Positions 1-7,660 of a stretch of 64,000 bases of DNA are shown here, one piece after another; position 1 is the stretch's first letter; every line of letters starts with the position of its first letter. The stretch covers positions 1-64,000 of the forward strand of contig DBQI01000035.1 of assembly GCA_002305165.1 (NCBI GenBank), read 5' to 3'. This DNA is from Armatimonadetes bacterium UBA1398 (GTDB taxonomy: Bacteria > Armatimonadota > Zipacnadia > UBA1398). A model generated the notes under the pieces. That model worked only from the letters and a program-made list of their open reading frames with translations. It did not search any database and was not told the origin of the DNA. A program made the position numbers and the translations under genes.

Positions 1-651
1 TCGCGCGTAGTGATCGACTGCGAGCGGCTCATGCCGTACGACCTGGAGCGGGATCGCACCGATCCCTTCGCCTGGATCCTCTCCATCATGGTCGAGCCGG
101 TGCTCGGGCCCGTTGTCGTCATCGACCCCGGGCACGGTGGCATCGATTGCGGGGCGCTGGACGACGCCAAGGCGCTGCAGGAGGCGGATCTCGTCCTGCC
201 CCTGGCCCTGGGCCTGCGGGCGGAGCTGATCGCGCGCGGGATCTGCCCCGTGCTCACGCGCACGGCGGATACCTCGGTGGACCTCTACCACCGGCCCTAC
301 ATCGCCAACCAGACGGACGCGGACCTCTACCTGTCTATTCACCTGAACGCCGTGGCCGTGGGGCGCGCGAGCGGCAGCCTCACCCTCTACACGAACCCCG
401 CCAGCCTGCCCTTCGCGAAGACGATCCAGGCGGAACTCGTGAAGGCCCTCGGACTGCCGGACATGGGGTGCCGGCGGGAGGACCTAGTCGTGACCCGGGT
501 CGCTGAGATGCCCGCGGTGCTCGCGGAGGTCCTCTTCATCGACAACCCCAGCGAACTGGCGATGCTCCAGAATCCCGGAGTCAGGGCTCGCGTCATCCAG
601 GGATTGGCCGACGGCGTCGAGAAGGCACTCAGGGACGCTGGCAAGCTCTAG
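1..651 (+). CDS. N-acetylmuramoyl-L-alanine amidase, 5'-truncated by window edge
   Basis: Zn-dependent peptidoglycan amidase of the Amidase_3 (AmiC/CwlM-like) family, which cuts the bond between MurNAc and the stem peptide outside the cytoplasmic membrane. The catalytic domain begins at VVVIDPGHGG, with the metal ligand His in GHGG, followed by a second ligand region in LYLSIHLNA and a C-terminal catalytic Glu in PAVLAEVLFI. A GTG at position 10 could serve as a start, but the frame is open back to base 1 and the first residues (SRVVIDC) resemble the end of an AMIN-type beta-strand domain. The gene therefore probably starts before the window and only the amidase half is seen. RNase PH follows 36 bp downstream on the same strand. 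Family assignment is firm; the domain upstream is inference. Confidence 0.88.
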   Translation, partial: SRVVIDCERLMPYDLERDRTDPFAWILSIMVEPVLGPVVVIDPGHGGIDCGALDDAKALQEADLVLPLALGLRAELIARGICPVLTRTADTSVDLYHRPYIANQTDADLYLSIHLNAVAVGRASGSLTLYTNPASLPFAKTIQAELVKALGLPDMGCRREDLVVTRVAEMPAVLAEVLFIDNPSELAMLQNPGVRARVIQGLADGVEKALRDAGKL

Positions 652-687
652 CGGGCCCGGTACCAGCACCGTGAGAGAGTGGATACG

Positions 688-1404
688 ATGAACCGACCCG
701 ATGGCCGCGCCGTGGCCGCGTTGCGCCCCGTGAAGATCACCCGTTCGGTGCTCATGCACCCCGAGGGCTCCTGCCTCATCGAGATGGGCAACACCCACGT
801 TCTGTGCACCGCCACGGTGGAGGAGACGGTGCCGCGGTGGATGCGCGAGGGCAAGGGGGGATGGGTCACCGCCGAGTATGGGATGCTCCCCCGCTCCACC
901 AACGAGCGCATCCAGCGGGGCCGGGTGGGCGGACGGGGGATGGAGATCCAGCGGCTGATCGGCCGGGCCCTCCGCGCCATCACGGACACCGACGCCCTGG
1001 GTGAGCGGTGCATCACCGTCGACTGCGACGTCCTCCAGGCGGATGGCGGGACGCGGTGCGCCTCGGTCACCGGCGGCTTCGTCGCTCTCGTCGAGGCGAT
1101 GGACTGGCTCCGGCGGGAGCGGAACGCCTTCACCCGCCTCCCCCTGCGCGACTTGGTGGCTGCCGTGAGCGTGGGCGTGGTCCAGAATCAGCCCGTTCTG
1201 GACCTGTGCTATGCCGAGGACTTCGAGGCCCAGGTGGACATGAACGTCGTCGCCACGGGTCGGGGCCTACTGGTGGAGGTTCAGGGCACGGCGGAGGGGT
1301 TCCCATTCACGCGCCAGCGGCACGAGGAGATGCTCGATCTCGCCATGAGCGGCGTGAAGGAGCTTGTAGGCATCCAGCGCGAGGTGCTCGGCGAACTCGT
1401 GTAA
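688..1404 (+). CDS. rph: Ribonuclease PH
   Basis: 3'-to-5' phosphorolytic exoribonuclease that trims tRNA 3' ends with inorganic phosphate. The 238-residue length is typical. Recognisable blocks include NRPDGR at the N-terminus, the phosphate-site region with PRWMREG and GWVTAEYGMLPRST, the basic stretch NERIQRGRVGGRGMEIQRLI, and DCDVLQADGGTR followed by DLVAAVSVG. I chose the ATG at 688 because GAGAGAG lies 8-9 bases upstream; an in-frame GTG at 679 overlaps that ribosome site. It sits between the amidase gene and a lipoprotein gene, all on the plus strand. Confidence 0.97.
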   Translation: MNRPDGRAVAALRPVKITRSVLMHPEGSCLIEMGNTHVLCTATVEETVPRWMREGKGGWVTAEYGMLPRSTNERIQRGRVGGRGMEIQRLIGRALRAITDTDALGERCITVDCDVLQADGGTRCASVTGGFVALVEAMDWLRRERNAFTRLPLRDLVAAVSVGVVQNQPVLDLCYAEDFEAQVDMNVVATGRGLLVEVQGTAEGFPFTRQRHEEMLDLAMSGVKELVGIQREVLGELV

Positions 1405-1450
1405 GGGGCTTTCTTGTCCTTCTGGCGGCCGTCGGGGCCAAGAAGACTTG

Positions 1451-2479
1451 ATGACGATCCCACCCCCGGTGATGGGAGCCCCGGTAGTGGCCTCGCTGCG
1501 TTCGCTTCCCGGATTCGTGTCGCTGCTGACTCTGTTACTCCTGGTGTGCGCGGGCTGCCAGGGCCCGGCGGCGCGGGATCCCGGCACGGGCGCGGGCCCC
1601 AGCCCAGGCGCCAAAGGCAGCGAGCCCGAGAGCACGGCGCCCGATCCGGCGAGCCCTCCAACCCTCGTCGCCCCGATCGCCACCCATGGGCGGGGACGAG
1701 CCCCCATGGGGCCGGGCGCTCCGCCGACCTACTTCCTCAGCGAGCAGGAGGCCATCGAGGCCATCCGGCAAGAGCTCACGGCGGCGGGCATCGCCCTCGC
1801 CCCGACGGCGCCCGCGATCGCCGACCTCGTCATGCCCGCGATGACGAGGGATGACCTGCTGGAGGTCATCCCCTCCCCGTACCTGGATAAGGTTGGGCCT
1901 GACGCCAGCGCCGTCGAGGCGCTCATCGACGATGTTCAGGTCAGGCTCCACTCCGGGCTGCTGGGCGAGGACCTTCCCTCGGGCTCTGGTGGGGATTCCC
2001 TGGGGGCCAGGATCGCCGCCGAACTCCTGCCGCCGGGCCGTCCCGCCCCTGATGAGGGCGCGCCGTGGCGAAGCCGGGTGGGCGAGGCCATGTACCCGGG
2101 CGGCTCGTGGCCGTCGATCCCCGTGCAGCTCCAGTTGGACGGCGCCGAGGCAGGCGGGATCGCGTTCGAGTTCGTGTCTCAGGATGACTGGGTCGAATGG
2201 AAGCCGGAGGTCATGGAGGAGACCGACGAGGAGTGGACCCTGGCCCTCTACGACACGGCCCTGAGCCTTCGCACCGGCCTCGTTGCCCGGGGCGGCGGTG
2301 GCGTCTACGCCCTCTTCTACGATCCGTGCGTGCTCCTGGGCACGACGGAGCGGACGGACGCCGACGGCCCCGAGGCGCAGGCGGCGCGCACCCGGGCGCT
2401 GGAACTGCTCATGGCGCAGGTCGAGGACTTCCTGGAGTGGTACGCGCACCTCGGCCCCCATCCGGCGGAGCCGGAGTAG
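1451..2479 (+). CDS. Exported lipoprotein of unknown function
   Basis: A protein of about 342 residues with an N-terminal hydrophobic stretch (LLTLLLLVCAGC) that ends in a lipobox-like cysteine. It is predicted to be cleaved by signal peptidase II and lipid-anchored. After the cysteine comes a Pro/Gly/Ala-rich linker, then a folded acidic domain with the signature SEQEAIEAIRQELTAAG near residue 98 and a tail rich in aromatic/acidic residues (DFLEWYAHL). I do not recognise the family. TTG at 1448 precedes the ATG and is less likely. The gene is host-like in codon use. The lower-GC minus-strand island begins directly after it, and the last 70 bases overlap the decayed reading frame of that island. 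Confidence 0.75.
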   Translation: MTIPPPVMGAPVVASLRSLPGFVSLLTLLLLVCAGCQGPAARDPGTGAGPSPGAKGSEPESTAPDPASPPTLVAPIATHGRGRAPMGPGAPPTYFLSEQEAIEAIRQELTAAGIALAPTAPAIADLVMPAMTRDDLLEVIPSPYLDKVGPDASAVEALIDDVQVRLHSGLLGEDLPSGSGGDSLGARIAAELLPPGRPAPDEGAPWRSRVGEAMYPGGSWPSIPVQLQLDGAEAGGIAFEFVSQDDWVEWKPEVMEETDEEWTLALYDTALSLRTGLVARGGGGVYALFYDPCVLLGTTERTDADGPEAQAARTRALELLMAQVEDFLEWYAHLGPHPAEPE

Positions 2480-2894
2480 GGCGCCGGTCCGAGGTTCCTT
2501 CGCGCAGCAGGCAGGGCTCCGGTGCGTACCCCGCTGGCTGGCGCGCCCCTCGGAACCCCATCCGTGACGCGAGGTCCATGCACTGTCGCACCTGCGTGCT
2601 GTCGAGCAGAGCTGCCTCTTGGTCTTCGCAGACCGGTGCCAAGAACACCCCACCCTCCGCTCGGTGGGCAAGCTGGCTGTGGATGAACTCAGTCTCTGGT
2701 GGCCGGAAGGTGTATGAGAAGCGCAGGTCCCCGTTGCTGGCCTCGCGCTGGTCGCTCGACTTCACCTACAGGCACGCTTTGTCATTGACCAGGTAGGCCG
2801 CCCACTCGCGGTCGAGCAGCGTGAGGTTCTCTGAGTGCCGTACGATCTTCACGAGCGCCGCGCCGTGGTAGACCTCGAACTTGCGGATTGACAT
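2409..2894 (-). pseudogene. Small unknown protein gene interrupted by an in-frame TAG
   Basis: Reading from ATG at 2894 (AGGAG 9 bases upstream) gives 42 sensible residues beginning MSIRKFEVYHGAALVKIV, then TAG at 2766-2768. The same frame continues without a break, with clearly protein-like text (LRFSYTFRPPETEFI, then GVFLAPVCEDQEAALLDS), to a stop at 2409. One TAC/TAT-to-TAG change would explain it. From memory, the FYHGA start and the LVCG...CLLD block resemble a family of roughly 150-residue uncharacterised bacterial proteins; I cannot confirm this here. The normal end of such a protein would lie before the lipoprotein gene, so the last part of the frame may be non-native. It is the last gene of the minus-strand island, 55 bp after the metallo-beta-lactamase gene. 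It may be a pseudogene, or stop read-through may occur. Confidence 0.55.
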
Positions 2895-2949
2895 GCAGAC
2901 TCACTCCTACCCACGTTAGCCCGCCAGGTGGCACCACCCGCGCCATGCG

Positions 2950-4116
2950 TCAGCAAGCCTGGGTGCACCCTGGAGTGCAGGCGTACCACTGGCCGCCCGA
3001 GCATTTCAGCCGCACGAGGCGAGGCTGCCCGGTGCCACACCTCACGCAGTAGCGGTACCTCGCCGCGCGGTAGGCACAGTATGGGCGACGCACCGACCTG
3101 TGGTGCGTACGGACCCAGTGGATGCATGGTCCCTGTACCATGCGGTAGACGCGCGCGTTGTCTCGGTCACAGGAACCATGATGGGGTGCTGTGACTACGG
3201 CAGGGCTGCTGAGGCCGAACTGGGCTGTGCCAAGCCAGCCGAAGCCCGAATCAGCACAGAACAGGACCTCGCAGTGGCATCCAACGTGATGGAACACTAG
3301 GGACTCGGCGTTGGCCTGGGTCAGAGCCAACGCAGTGAAGAGGTCACCCGGGTCGGCTGATGAGCACGCGGGGAGCCATGACGGCCCTAGCTCGTCGCCG
3401 TTAGCGCAGAGAGTACGGCAGTCAGCCGGCCAGTTGGTGCGGTGGCCTGCGTAGGCGAACCAGCGCTTGCGAGCGCTTGACTGCGCGATCGCGGCAAGAA
3501 GCTGGGCGGTCCACGCGAGCGTCCGGGTAACCCGGAGCGCAAGCGTACGCGAGGAAGCCCAGTCGGGGTCGTCCTTGGCCGCGCGGAGCCGCCTACATGC
3601 GTCTGCGGCCACACAGGCCAAACGAGAGCTGGCCTCCCGGATCTTGTCGTCAGTCAGTGTCGCGACGCGGGTGTCCATCGGCGCGCAATCGGTGTGCACG
3701 ACGCCTCGTAGGGACGTCCACGTGTCTGTAGTTGACGGGGGCCCATCGCCGGGGTGGCCGGCGCGTGTCCGGCAGCCCTTCAGACGGTCATGCAGTCCAG
3801 CGACCCACTGATCACCGCAGCCACCGTACAGGCTAGCAGCGCGGGCTAGCACTAACAGCGAAGCAGGCAGCCAGTACTCGTCCACAGGGTAGCCGCCCTT
3901 CAACAACGCGGCGATCCCACCGGAATGATCCTTATCAGCGTGCGTGCATGCAGCGACACCAAGGCGGTTCACCCCGATATTGTGGAGGCGCACAGGAAGA
4001 CTCTCGAGGCCGCTTAGGGCCGTGCGTCCGCCCCCATCTACCAGATAGGTTCGCCTTTCGTCCCGGACCACGAACGCGTCCCCTTCGGGGACCGGAAGTG
4101 CCAGGAACTCGACCAC
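2950..4116 (-). CDS. ComEC-like metallo-beta-lactamase-fold protein with Cys-rich C-terminus
   Basis: A 388-residue protein with an MBL fold. LVDGGG near residue 25-30 is followed by the zinc-binding motif THADKDHSGG (residues 58-67). A later strand-turn FCADSGFGWLG and the block VTAPHHGSCDRDN resemble the MBL domain of ComEC/Rec2-type proteins, which often act as nucleases or phosphodiesterases. The middle (residues 150-230) is a helical insertion. The last 45 residues hold eight cysteines (CAYR, YCVRC, KCSGG, ACTPGC, QAC) and may bind an additional metal. No signal peptide or membrane segment, so it is cytoplasmic rather than a DNA-uptake channel. It lies 42 bp after the HEPN-like gene and 55 bp before the TAG-interrupted gene, all on one strand. 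The role (nucleic-acid or nucleotide cleavage in a defence-like cassette) is inference. Confidence 0.8.
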   Translation of the reverse strand: MVEFLALPVPEGDAFVVRDERRTYLVDGGGRTALSGLESLPVRLHNIGVNRLGVAACTHADKDHSGGIAALLKGGYPVDEYWLPASLLVLARAASLYGGCGDQWVAGLHDRLKGCRTRAGHPGDGPPSTTDTWTSLRGVVHTDCAPMDTRVATLTDDKIREASSRLACVAADACRRLRAAKDDPDWASSRTLALRVTRTLAWTAQLLAAIAQSSARKRWFAYAGHRTNWPADCRTLCANGDELGPSWLPACSSADPGDLFTALALTQANAESLVFHHVGCHCEVLFCADSGFGWLGTAQFGLSSPAVVTAPHHGSCDRDNARVYRMVQGPCIHWVRTHHRSVRRPYCAYRAARYRYCVRCGTGQPRLVRLKCSGGQWYACTPGCTQAC

Positions 4117-4158
4117 GGGATCACCACCCGTCTACCTGCTGGCGAGGTTGTCGCTGCA

Positions 4159-4827
4159 TCAGAACCGCACCCCCGGGTGTGCAATCGCCAGTTCAGATGC
4201 AGCCCACTCGAGGAAGCCGTCGAGATCACGCTGGGCGTTTCCCAACAGCCGAAAGTGCACCCAGGCGTGGTCCGTATCAGGCGCGGGTACGGGGTCATCC
4301 GGCTGGGTGATGTAGCTCTGGATGTCCTTCCATACACTCGACGCACCGGCGGTGAACCTGTCGTCCGGCTTGCCCGACCGATGTAGCCATACATGCCTGA
4401 GTGCCCAGTACTCGCCGAGAGCGTGGTGCGGCACGGGACGCGCCGTTGACGGACTAGCCAGCGCTGCCGCGAAGTAGGACGCGATAGAGTGCGGGGCCGC
4501 GTCCGCAGCCGCGTAGACTGGCAGAGGAGGCTTGTCTTTGGGCTTCGACGGGAGCGTCACGCCCCGGGCCTCGAGTAGTCCTGCCCACTCCTTGCAGAGG
4601 GTCTCGAAGGCCACTATGCAGGAGACGAGCATCTCCAGGTTGGTGTACAGCTCCGCTCGGGCGCACTCCACCTCGTCGAGCGGCGCGAACCGCTGGTCCC
4701 CGTAGTGTGGGCGGATCGTACACCCCCTGGCGTGCATCCTGCGTGCCTCGGTCAGCAGCGCACGGACGGCCGCATACCAGTTGTGCCTGTGACTGCGGTT
4801 CCCTACATAGGCAGCATATGCCGACAT
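4159..4827 (-). CDS. HEPN-like helical protein of unknown function
   Basis: About 222 residues, almost entirely helical by composition, with no membrane segment. A long helix LYTNLEMLVSCIVAFETLC is followed later by YWALRHVWLHRSGK, where R-H-V-W-L-H fits the HEPN ribonuclease motif (Arg, four residues, His, the second position often polar). That motif in a second long helix is typical of HEPN RNases and of nucleic-acid-linked HEPN partners. The frame is open upstream to TTG 4944/ATG 4941. I prefer ATG 4827 because GGGTGGG lies just before it and because the longer version would overlap the upstream gene by 101 bases. Codons are A/T-richer at third positions than in host genes. Its MBL neighbour downstream suggests a joint role. 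HEPN identity rests on one motif and helical character. Confidence 0.6.
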   Translation of the reverse strand: MSAYAAYVGNRSHRHNWYAAVRALLTEARRMHARGCTIRPHYGDQRFAPLDEVECARAELYTNLEMLVSCIVAFETLCKEWAGLLEARGVTLPSKPKDKPPLPVYAAADAAPHSIASYFAAALASPSTARPVPHHALGEYWALRHVWLHRSGKPDDRFTAGASSVWKDIQSYITQPDDPVPAPDTDHAWVHFRLLGNAQRDLDGFLEWAASELAIAHPGVRF

Positions 4828-4843
4828 CGATCCCACCCATCCC

Positions 4844-5206
4844 TTACCCCAGCGCTGCCACAAGCCCGACCATACTGCACCGAATACAGCGGCAGGCTCC
4901 CTCAATGCTGCGAACCAGCCTTTTGTGGCCCCTGCTGGCATCAAGGAGCGATGACTCTTTTAGGTTCGCCGCCCAGGCGGTGCGTTCCTTCCTCGACGCT
5001 GGCAGCTCGGAGACGGTTGCGTCACGTGGGGCCACGTCTGGGGGAACGCGTATGAGGAGGGCTTCCATGGTCGCTTCCGAGACGGGTGCCTGAATATGGA
5101 GATCCTCACGAACATGGGGAGTTGGCAGGTCTGGCATAGGCACTGTGAAATGGTAATGATGCCGATCGACAGGTCCACTGCGGGCTAGCGAGGTAAGGCG
5201 ACACAT
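4844..5206 (-). CDS. Small protein of unknown function, first gene of the HEPN-MBL island
   Basis: A 120-residue frame starting at ATG 5206, with GGGAGG five bases upstream, a strong ribosome site for this strand. The N-terminal half is polar and His-rich (DRHHYHFTVPMPDLPTPHVRED), then alternates hydrophobic and acidic residues (TMEALLIRVPPDV). No family is recognised and no signal peptide or membrane helix is seen. Its last 34 codons overlap, in another frame, the possible upstream extension of the next gene. Either the two genes overlap or a frameshift joins them. Third positions are markedly less G/C-biased than in the flanking chromosome (for example CAT CAT TAC CAT), like the other island genes. 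Confidence 0.5.
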   Translation of the reverse strand: MCRLTSLARSGPVDRHHYHFTVPMPDLPTPHVREDLHIQAPVSEATMEALLIRVPPDVAPRDATVSELPASRKERTAWAANLKESSLLDASRGHKRLVRSIEGACRCIRCSMVGLVAALG

Positions 5207-5473
5207 GATGGCCTCCCTTAGCGCTATGCGCCTTGCTCTTCTCGTTGTGGCCTCGTCCGCGCTGGTGTGCGCGCCGGCCGTCGCAGATGGGTCGCACACC
5301 CTGCGTCTGATGCCACCTCAGATGGATGTCGACGCCGTGGGTAGTGACGATCGATTGCGTGCCGGAGGGTCAAGTCCCAAGCGCGGCCGTCGACGGTTAC
5401 CTTGGTCCCTGCCTGCTTCGCCGCCCGGGCGGTTCGTGGGCGGAGGAGGCAGGGGGGCGTCGGCGCACCCCCG
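5207..5473. other. Intergenic stretch, no supported gene
   Basis: This gap separates the start of the minus-strand island from the end of the acyl-CoA synthetase gene. A plus-strand frame from 5223 would read like a short signal peptide (LALLVVASSALVCAPA), but it runs straight into antisense of the synthetase and loses all protein character. The minus strand holds fragments that look partly coding but have no start. I see no hairpin terminator with a T-run. Confidence 0.4.
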
Positions 5474-6982
5474 TCACTCCTCGACCAGCAGCCGCTTGAT
5501 CACTTTGCCGCTGGGGGTGCGCGGCAGCTCCGCGCGAAGCTCGATCTTCTGGGGGACCTGGTAGCTGGCGAGCCGCTCGATGCAGAAACGCCGCAGCTCC
5601 TTGATCTCCAGCCCCGAGCCCTCCTCGGGCACCACGACGGCCTTCACGATCTCGCCCATGTAGGCGGCCGCGCCGGTGGCGGGCACACCGACCACGGCGG
5701 CTTCGAGCACCTTCGGGTGCTGGACCAGAACGCGCTCCACCTCCAGGGCGTACACGTTCTCGCCGGCGACGATGATCATGTCCTTCTTGCGCCCGCGGAG
5801 GTAGGTGTAACCCTGGTCATCCACGGCGGCCAGGTCCCCCGTGTGGAACCAGCCATCGGAGACGGCATCCTCCAGGCGCTCCTGATCCCGCCAGTAGCCC
5901 GGGATCACGTTCTCCCGTGCCAGGCAGAGCTCGCCGACTTCGCCCGGCGCCGCCTCGGCGCCATCCTCGAGCAGGACGCGCTGGAACACCTCGGGCAGCG
6001 GCTTGCCGATGGAGTCGGGCCGCTCATCGGCGTCCCTGTCGGCGGTAACGTGGGTGTTGCTGATCGTCTCGGTGAGGCCGAAGAAGTTGTGGAGCGAGGC
6101 CCCAGGGAAGGCTTGGCGGAGCTTGCGGATGGTCGCCGTCGACATGGGCGACCCGGAGTAGCCCACCATGCGCAGGCTGCCGACTTCGCGTTCTGCCAGG
6201 TCCCTCCGGGAGGCGACGAGGTGGAAAAGGGACGGCACGCCCAGGAAGGTCGTCACACGGTGCGACTCGATCGCGTCGAGGATGGACCCCGGCTCGGGCG
6301 TGGCGAGCAGAACGAGGGTGCTCCCCAGGTAGACCGAACTCGGCATGGCGCTATAGGCGGCGGTGCAGTGGAAGAGGGGGATGACGAGGAGGTGCACATC
6401 CTCATGCCGCCAGCCCCAGGACAGCACCGCCATCCGGATGTTGAAGAGGCTCGTGCCATGGGTCATCATCGCCCCTTTGGGCAAGCCGGTCGTGCCCGAG
6501 GTGTGCATGATGATAGCGAGGTCATCGGGCGCGCGCCGGGCCGGCTCCTCAGGCGCCGAGCCCAACAACTCGCCCCACCTCGGGTCTCCGAACTCCACCC
6601 GCACGATACCGCTTGCCTCCAGGCCACGCGCCGCCTCGGCGGGGATGTGGGGGTGTTCGAGGACCAACGCCGACTCCGTATGGCCCACCACATGGGCCAC
6701 GCCCTCCTCGGCCAGCCGGATATTCACGGGCACGGGGACCAGCCCCGCCCACTGCAGGCCCCAGTAGGTGATGAGGTACTCGAGACAGGTCGGCGAGGCG
6801 ATGGCGACCCGATCGCCGGGTTCGAGGCGGTAGCCCCGAGTCAGCCCGCCCGCGAGCCGTGCCGCCGAGTCGGCGAGCTCGCCGTAGGTGATGGCGCGAT
6901 CTCCGTCGATGGCGGCCACCTTGGCGGGGAACTTGGCGGCCGAGGCGCGAAGCACATCGGTAAGAGTCTGAAGGCGGTCCAT
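5474..6982 (-). CDS. AMP-dependent acyl-CoA synthetase / ligase
   Basis: Adenylate-forming enzyme (ANL superfamily) that activates a carboxylic acid with ATP and passes it to CoA. About 502 residues. The P-loop motif MHTSGTTGLPKGAMMTHG, the block FFGLTETISNT, the hinge region YLRGRKKDMIIVAGENVY and the C-terminal catalytic lysine in PRTPSGKVIKRL are all present. Start ATG 6982 has AAGGGA nine bases upstream and begins directly before the conserved N-terminal domain; an in-frame ATG at 7009 adds nine unconserved residues. Substrate is not predictable from sequence alone; medium or long-chain fatty acids and aromatic acids are all possible. Host-like codon use separates it from the islands on each side. 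Confidence 0.92.
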   Translation of the reverse strand: MDRLQTLTDVLRASAAKFPAKVAAIDGDRAITYGELADSAARLAGGLTRGYRLEPGDRVAIASPTCLEYLITYWGLQWAGLVPVPVNIRLAEEGVAHVVGHTESALVLEHPHIPAEAARGLEASGIVRVEFGDPRWGELLGSAPEEPARRAPDDLAIIMHTSGTTGLPKGAMMTHGTSLFNIRMAVLSWGWRHEDVHLLVIPLFHCTAAYSAMPSSVYLGSTLVLLATPEPGSILDAIESHRVTTFLGVPSLFHLVASRRDLAEREVGSLRMVGYSGSPMSTATIRKLRQAFPGASLHNFFGLTETISNTHVTADRDADERPDSIGKPLPEVFQRVLLEDGAEAAPGEVGELCLARENVIPGYWRDQERLEDAVSDGWFHTGDLAAVDDQGYTYLRGRKKDMIIVAGENVYALEVERVLVQHPKVLEAAVVGVPATGAAAYMGEIVKAVVVPEEGSGLEIKELRRFCIERLASYQVPQKIELRAELPRTPSGKVIKRLLVEE

Positions 6983-7226
6983 GGAGGGGTCCCTTTCACG
7001 GTGCGTCATCCCCGCGGATGTTTCGCGCAGGACGCGGGGCGCACCCTCCTCCGGGGCGGTGGTCGGGTGGGGTTACGCAGTGAAACTCACGATTGTCCGC
7101 GCCCCGGAGGCGAAGTCGGTCGCTCAGAGCATCGGGTCCTCTCAGAGAGACTCGTGGCTCTCCACGGCGGAGAAGCCAACCGCCGGCCAGGCCGCAAGAC
7201 CCTCAAGTACCCGCTCAGGGATGGAA

Positions 7227-7631
7227 TCAGCATGTAAGGGTGTTCGTTGCGTCATCCCAGTACCAGGTCACGATCTGGCAGTCGTGAGACACGAGTTCCT
7301 TGGAGGGACACGTACGGCGGGATCAAGCGCGTAGCCCTGGGTCGCGAAGACCGGCTGCGTGTCCGGCAACAGGTGTCCCGCCTCGGGATGGCGGTATCCG
7401 ACGGGGCTCATCATGTCCTTGGAGTAGGACAACACCGGGATGCCCCAGTGAACGCCGATCTCCGTGCTAACGACCATGGCGGCGAGCATCCGGGTCCATT
7501 CGCCGAGGGGTTCGCCCTGAGCGTACGCCCTCAGCTCCCCCGCGAAGGGATGCCGCTCGATGGACCGCATGAAGGCTCGTCCATCCATCGTGGAGCAGCG
7601 TCCCATCGTGGGGCCTCAGCTTCAGTGCCAT
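7227..7631 (-). pseudogene. Decayed coding fragment of unknown family, at least two frameshifts
   Basis: Host-like codons and protein-like text are spread over three frames. From ATG 7631: ALKLRPHDGTLLHDG. A second frame then carries the longest part, 7606 down to about 7310 (RSIERHPFAGELRAYAQGEP, ATEIGVHWG-like segment, LSYSKDMMSPVGYRHPEAG). A third frame finishes KELVSHDCQIVTWYWDDATN and stops at 7227. The shifts needed are near 7600 and near 7310. If only the middle frame is translated it gives a 113-residue product ending at 7268. I do not recognise the family. It lies 29 bp downstream of the FRG-domain gene on the same strand and looks like a remnant of an older chromosomal gene. Confidence 0.4.
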
Positions 7632-7660
7632 GCTGCCGTGCCGTGGTCGGCCCCATGAAC

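Noticed and set aside
5223..5564. Plus-strand frame beginning with a signal-peptide-like stretch
   Set aside because: Only the first 20 residues look like a signal peptide; the remainder is antisense of the acyl-CoA synthetase with no protein character, and no ribosome site supports the start.
5402..7237. 611-codon plus-strand open frame
   Set aside because: It is the exact antisense of the acyl-CoA synthetase gene, which has all ANL motifs; the plus-strand translation is rich in His/Gly/Arg and has no family features. Long antisense frames are common in DNA this GC-rich.
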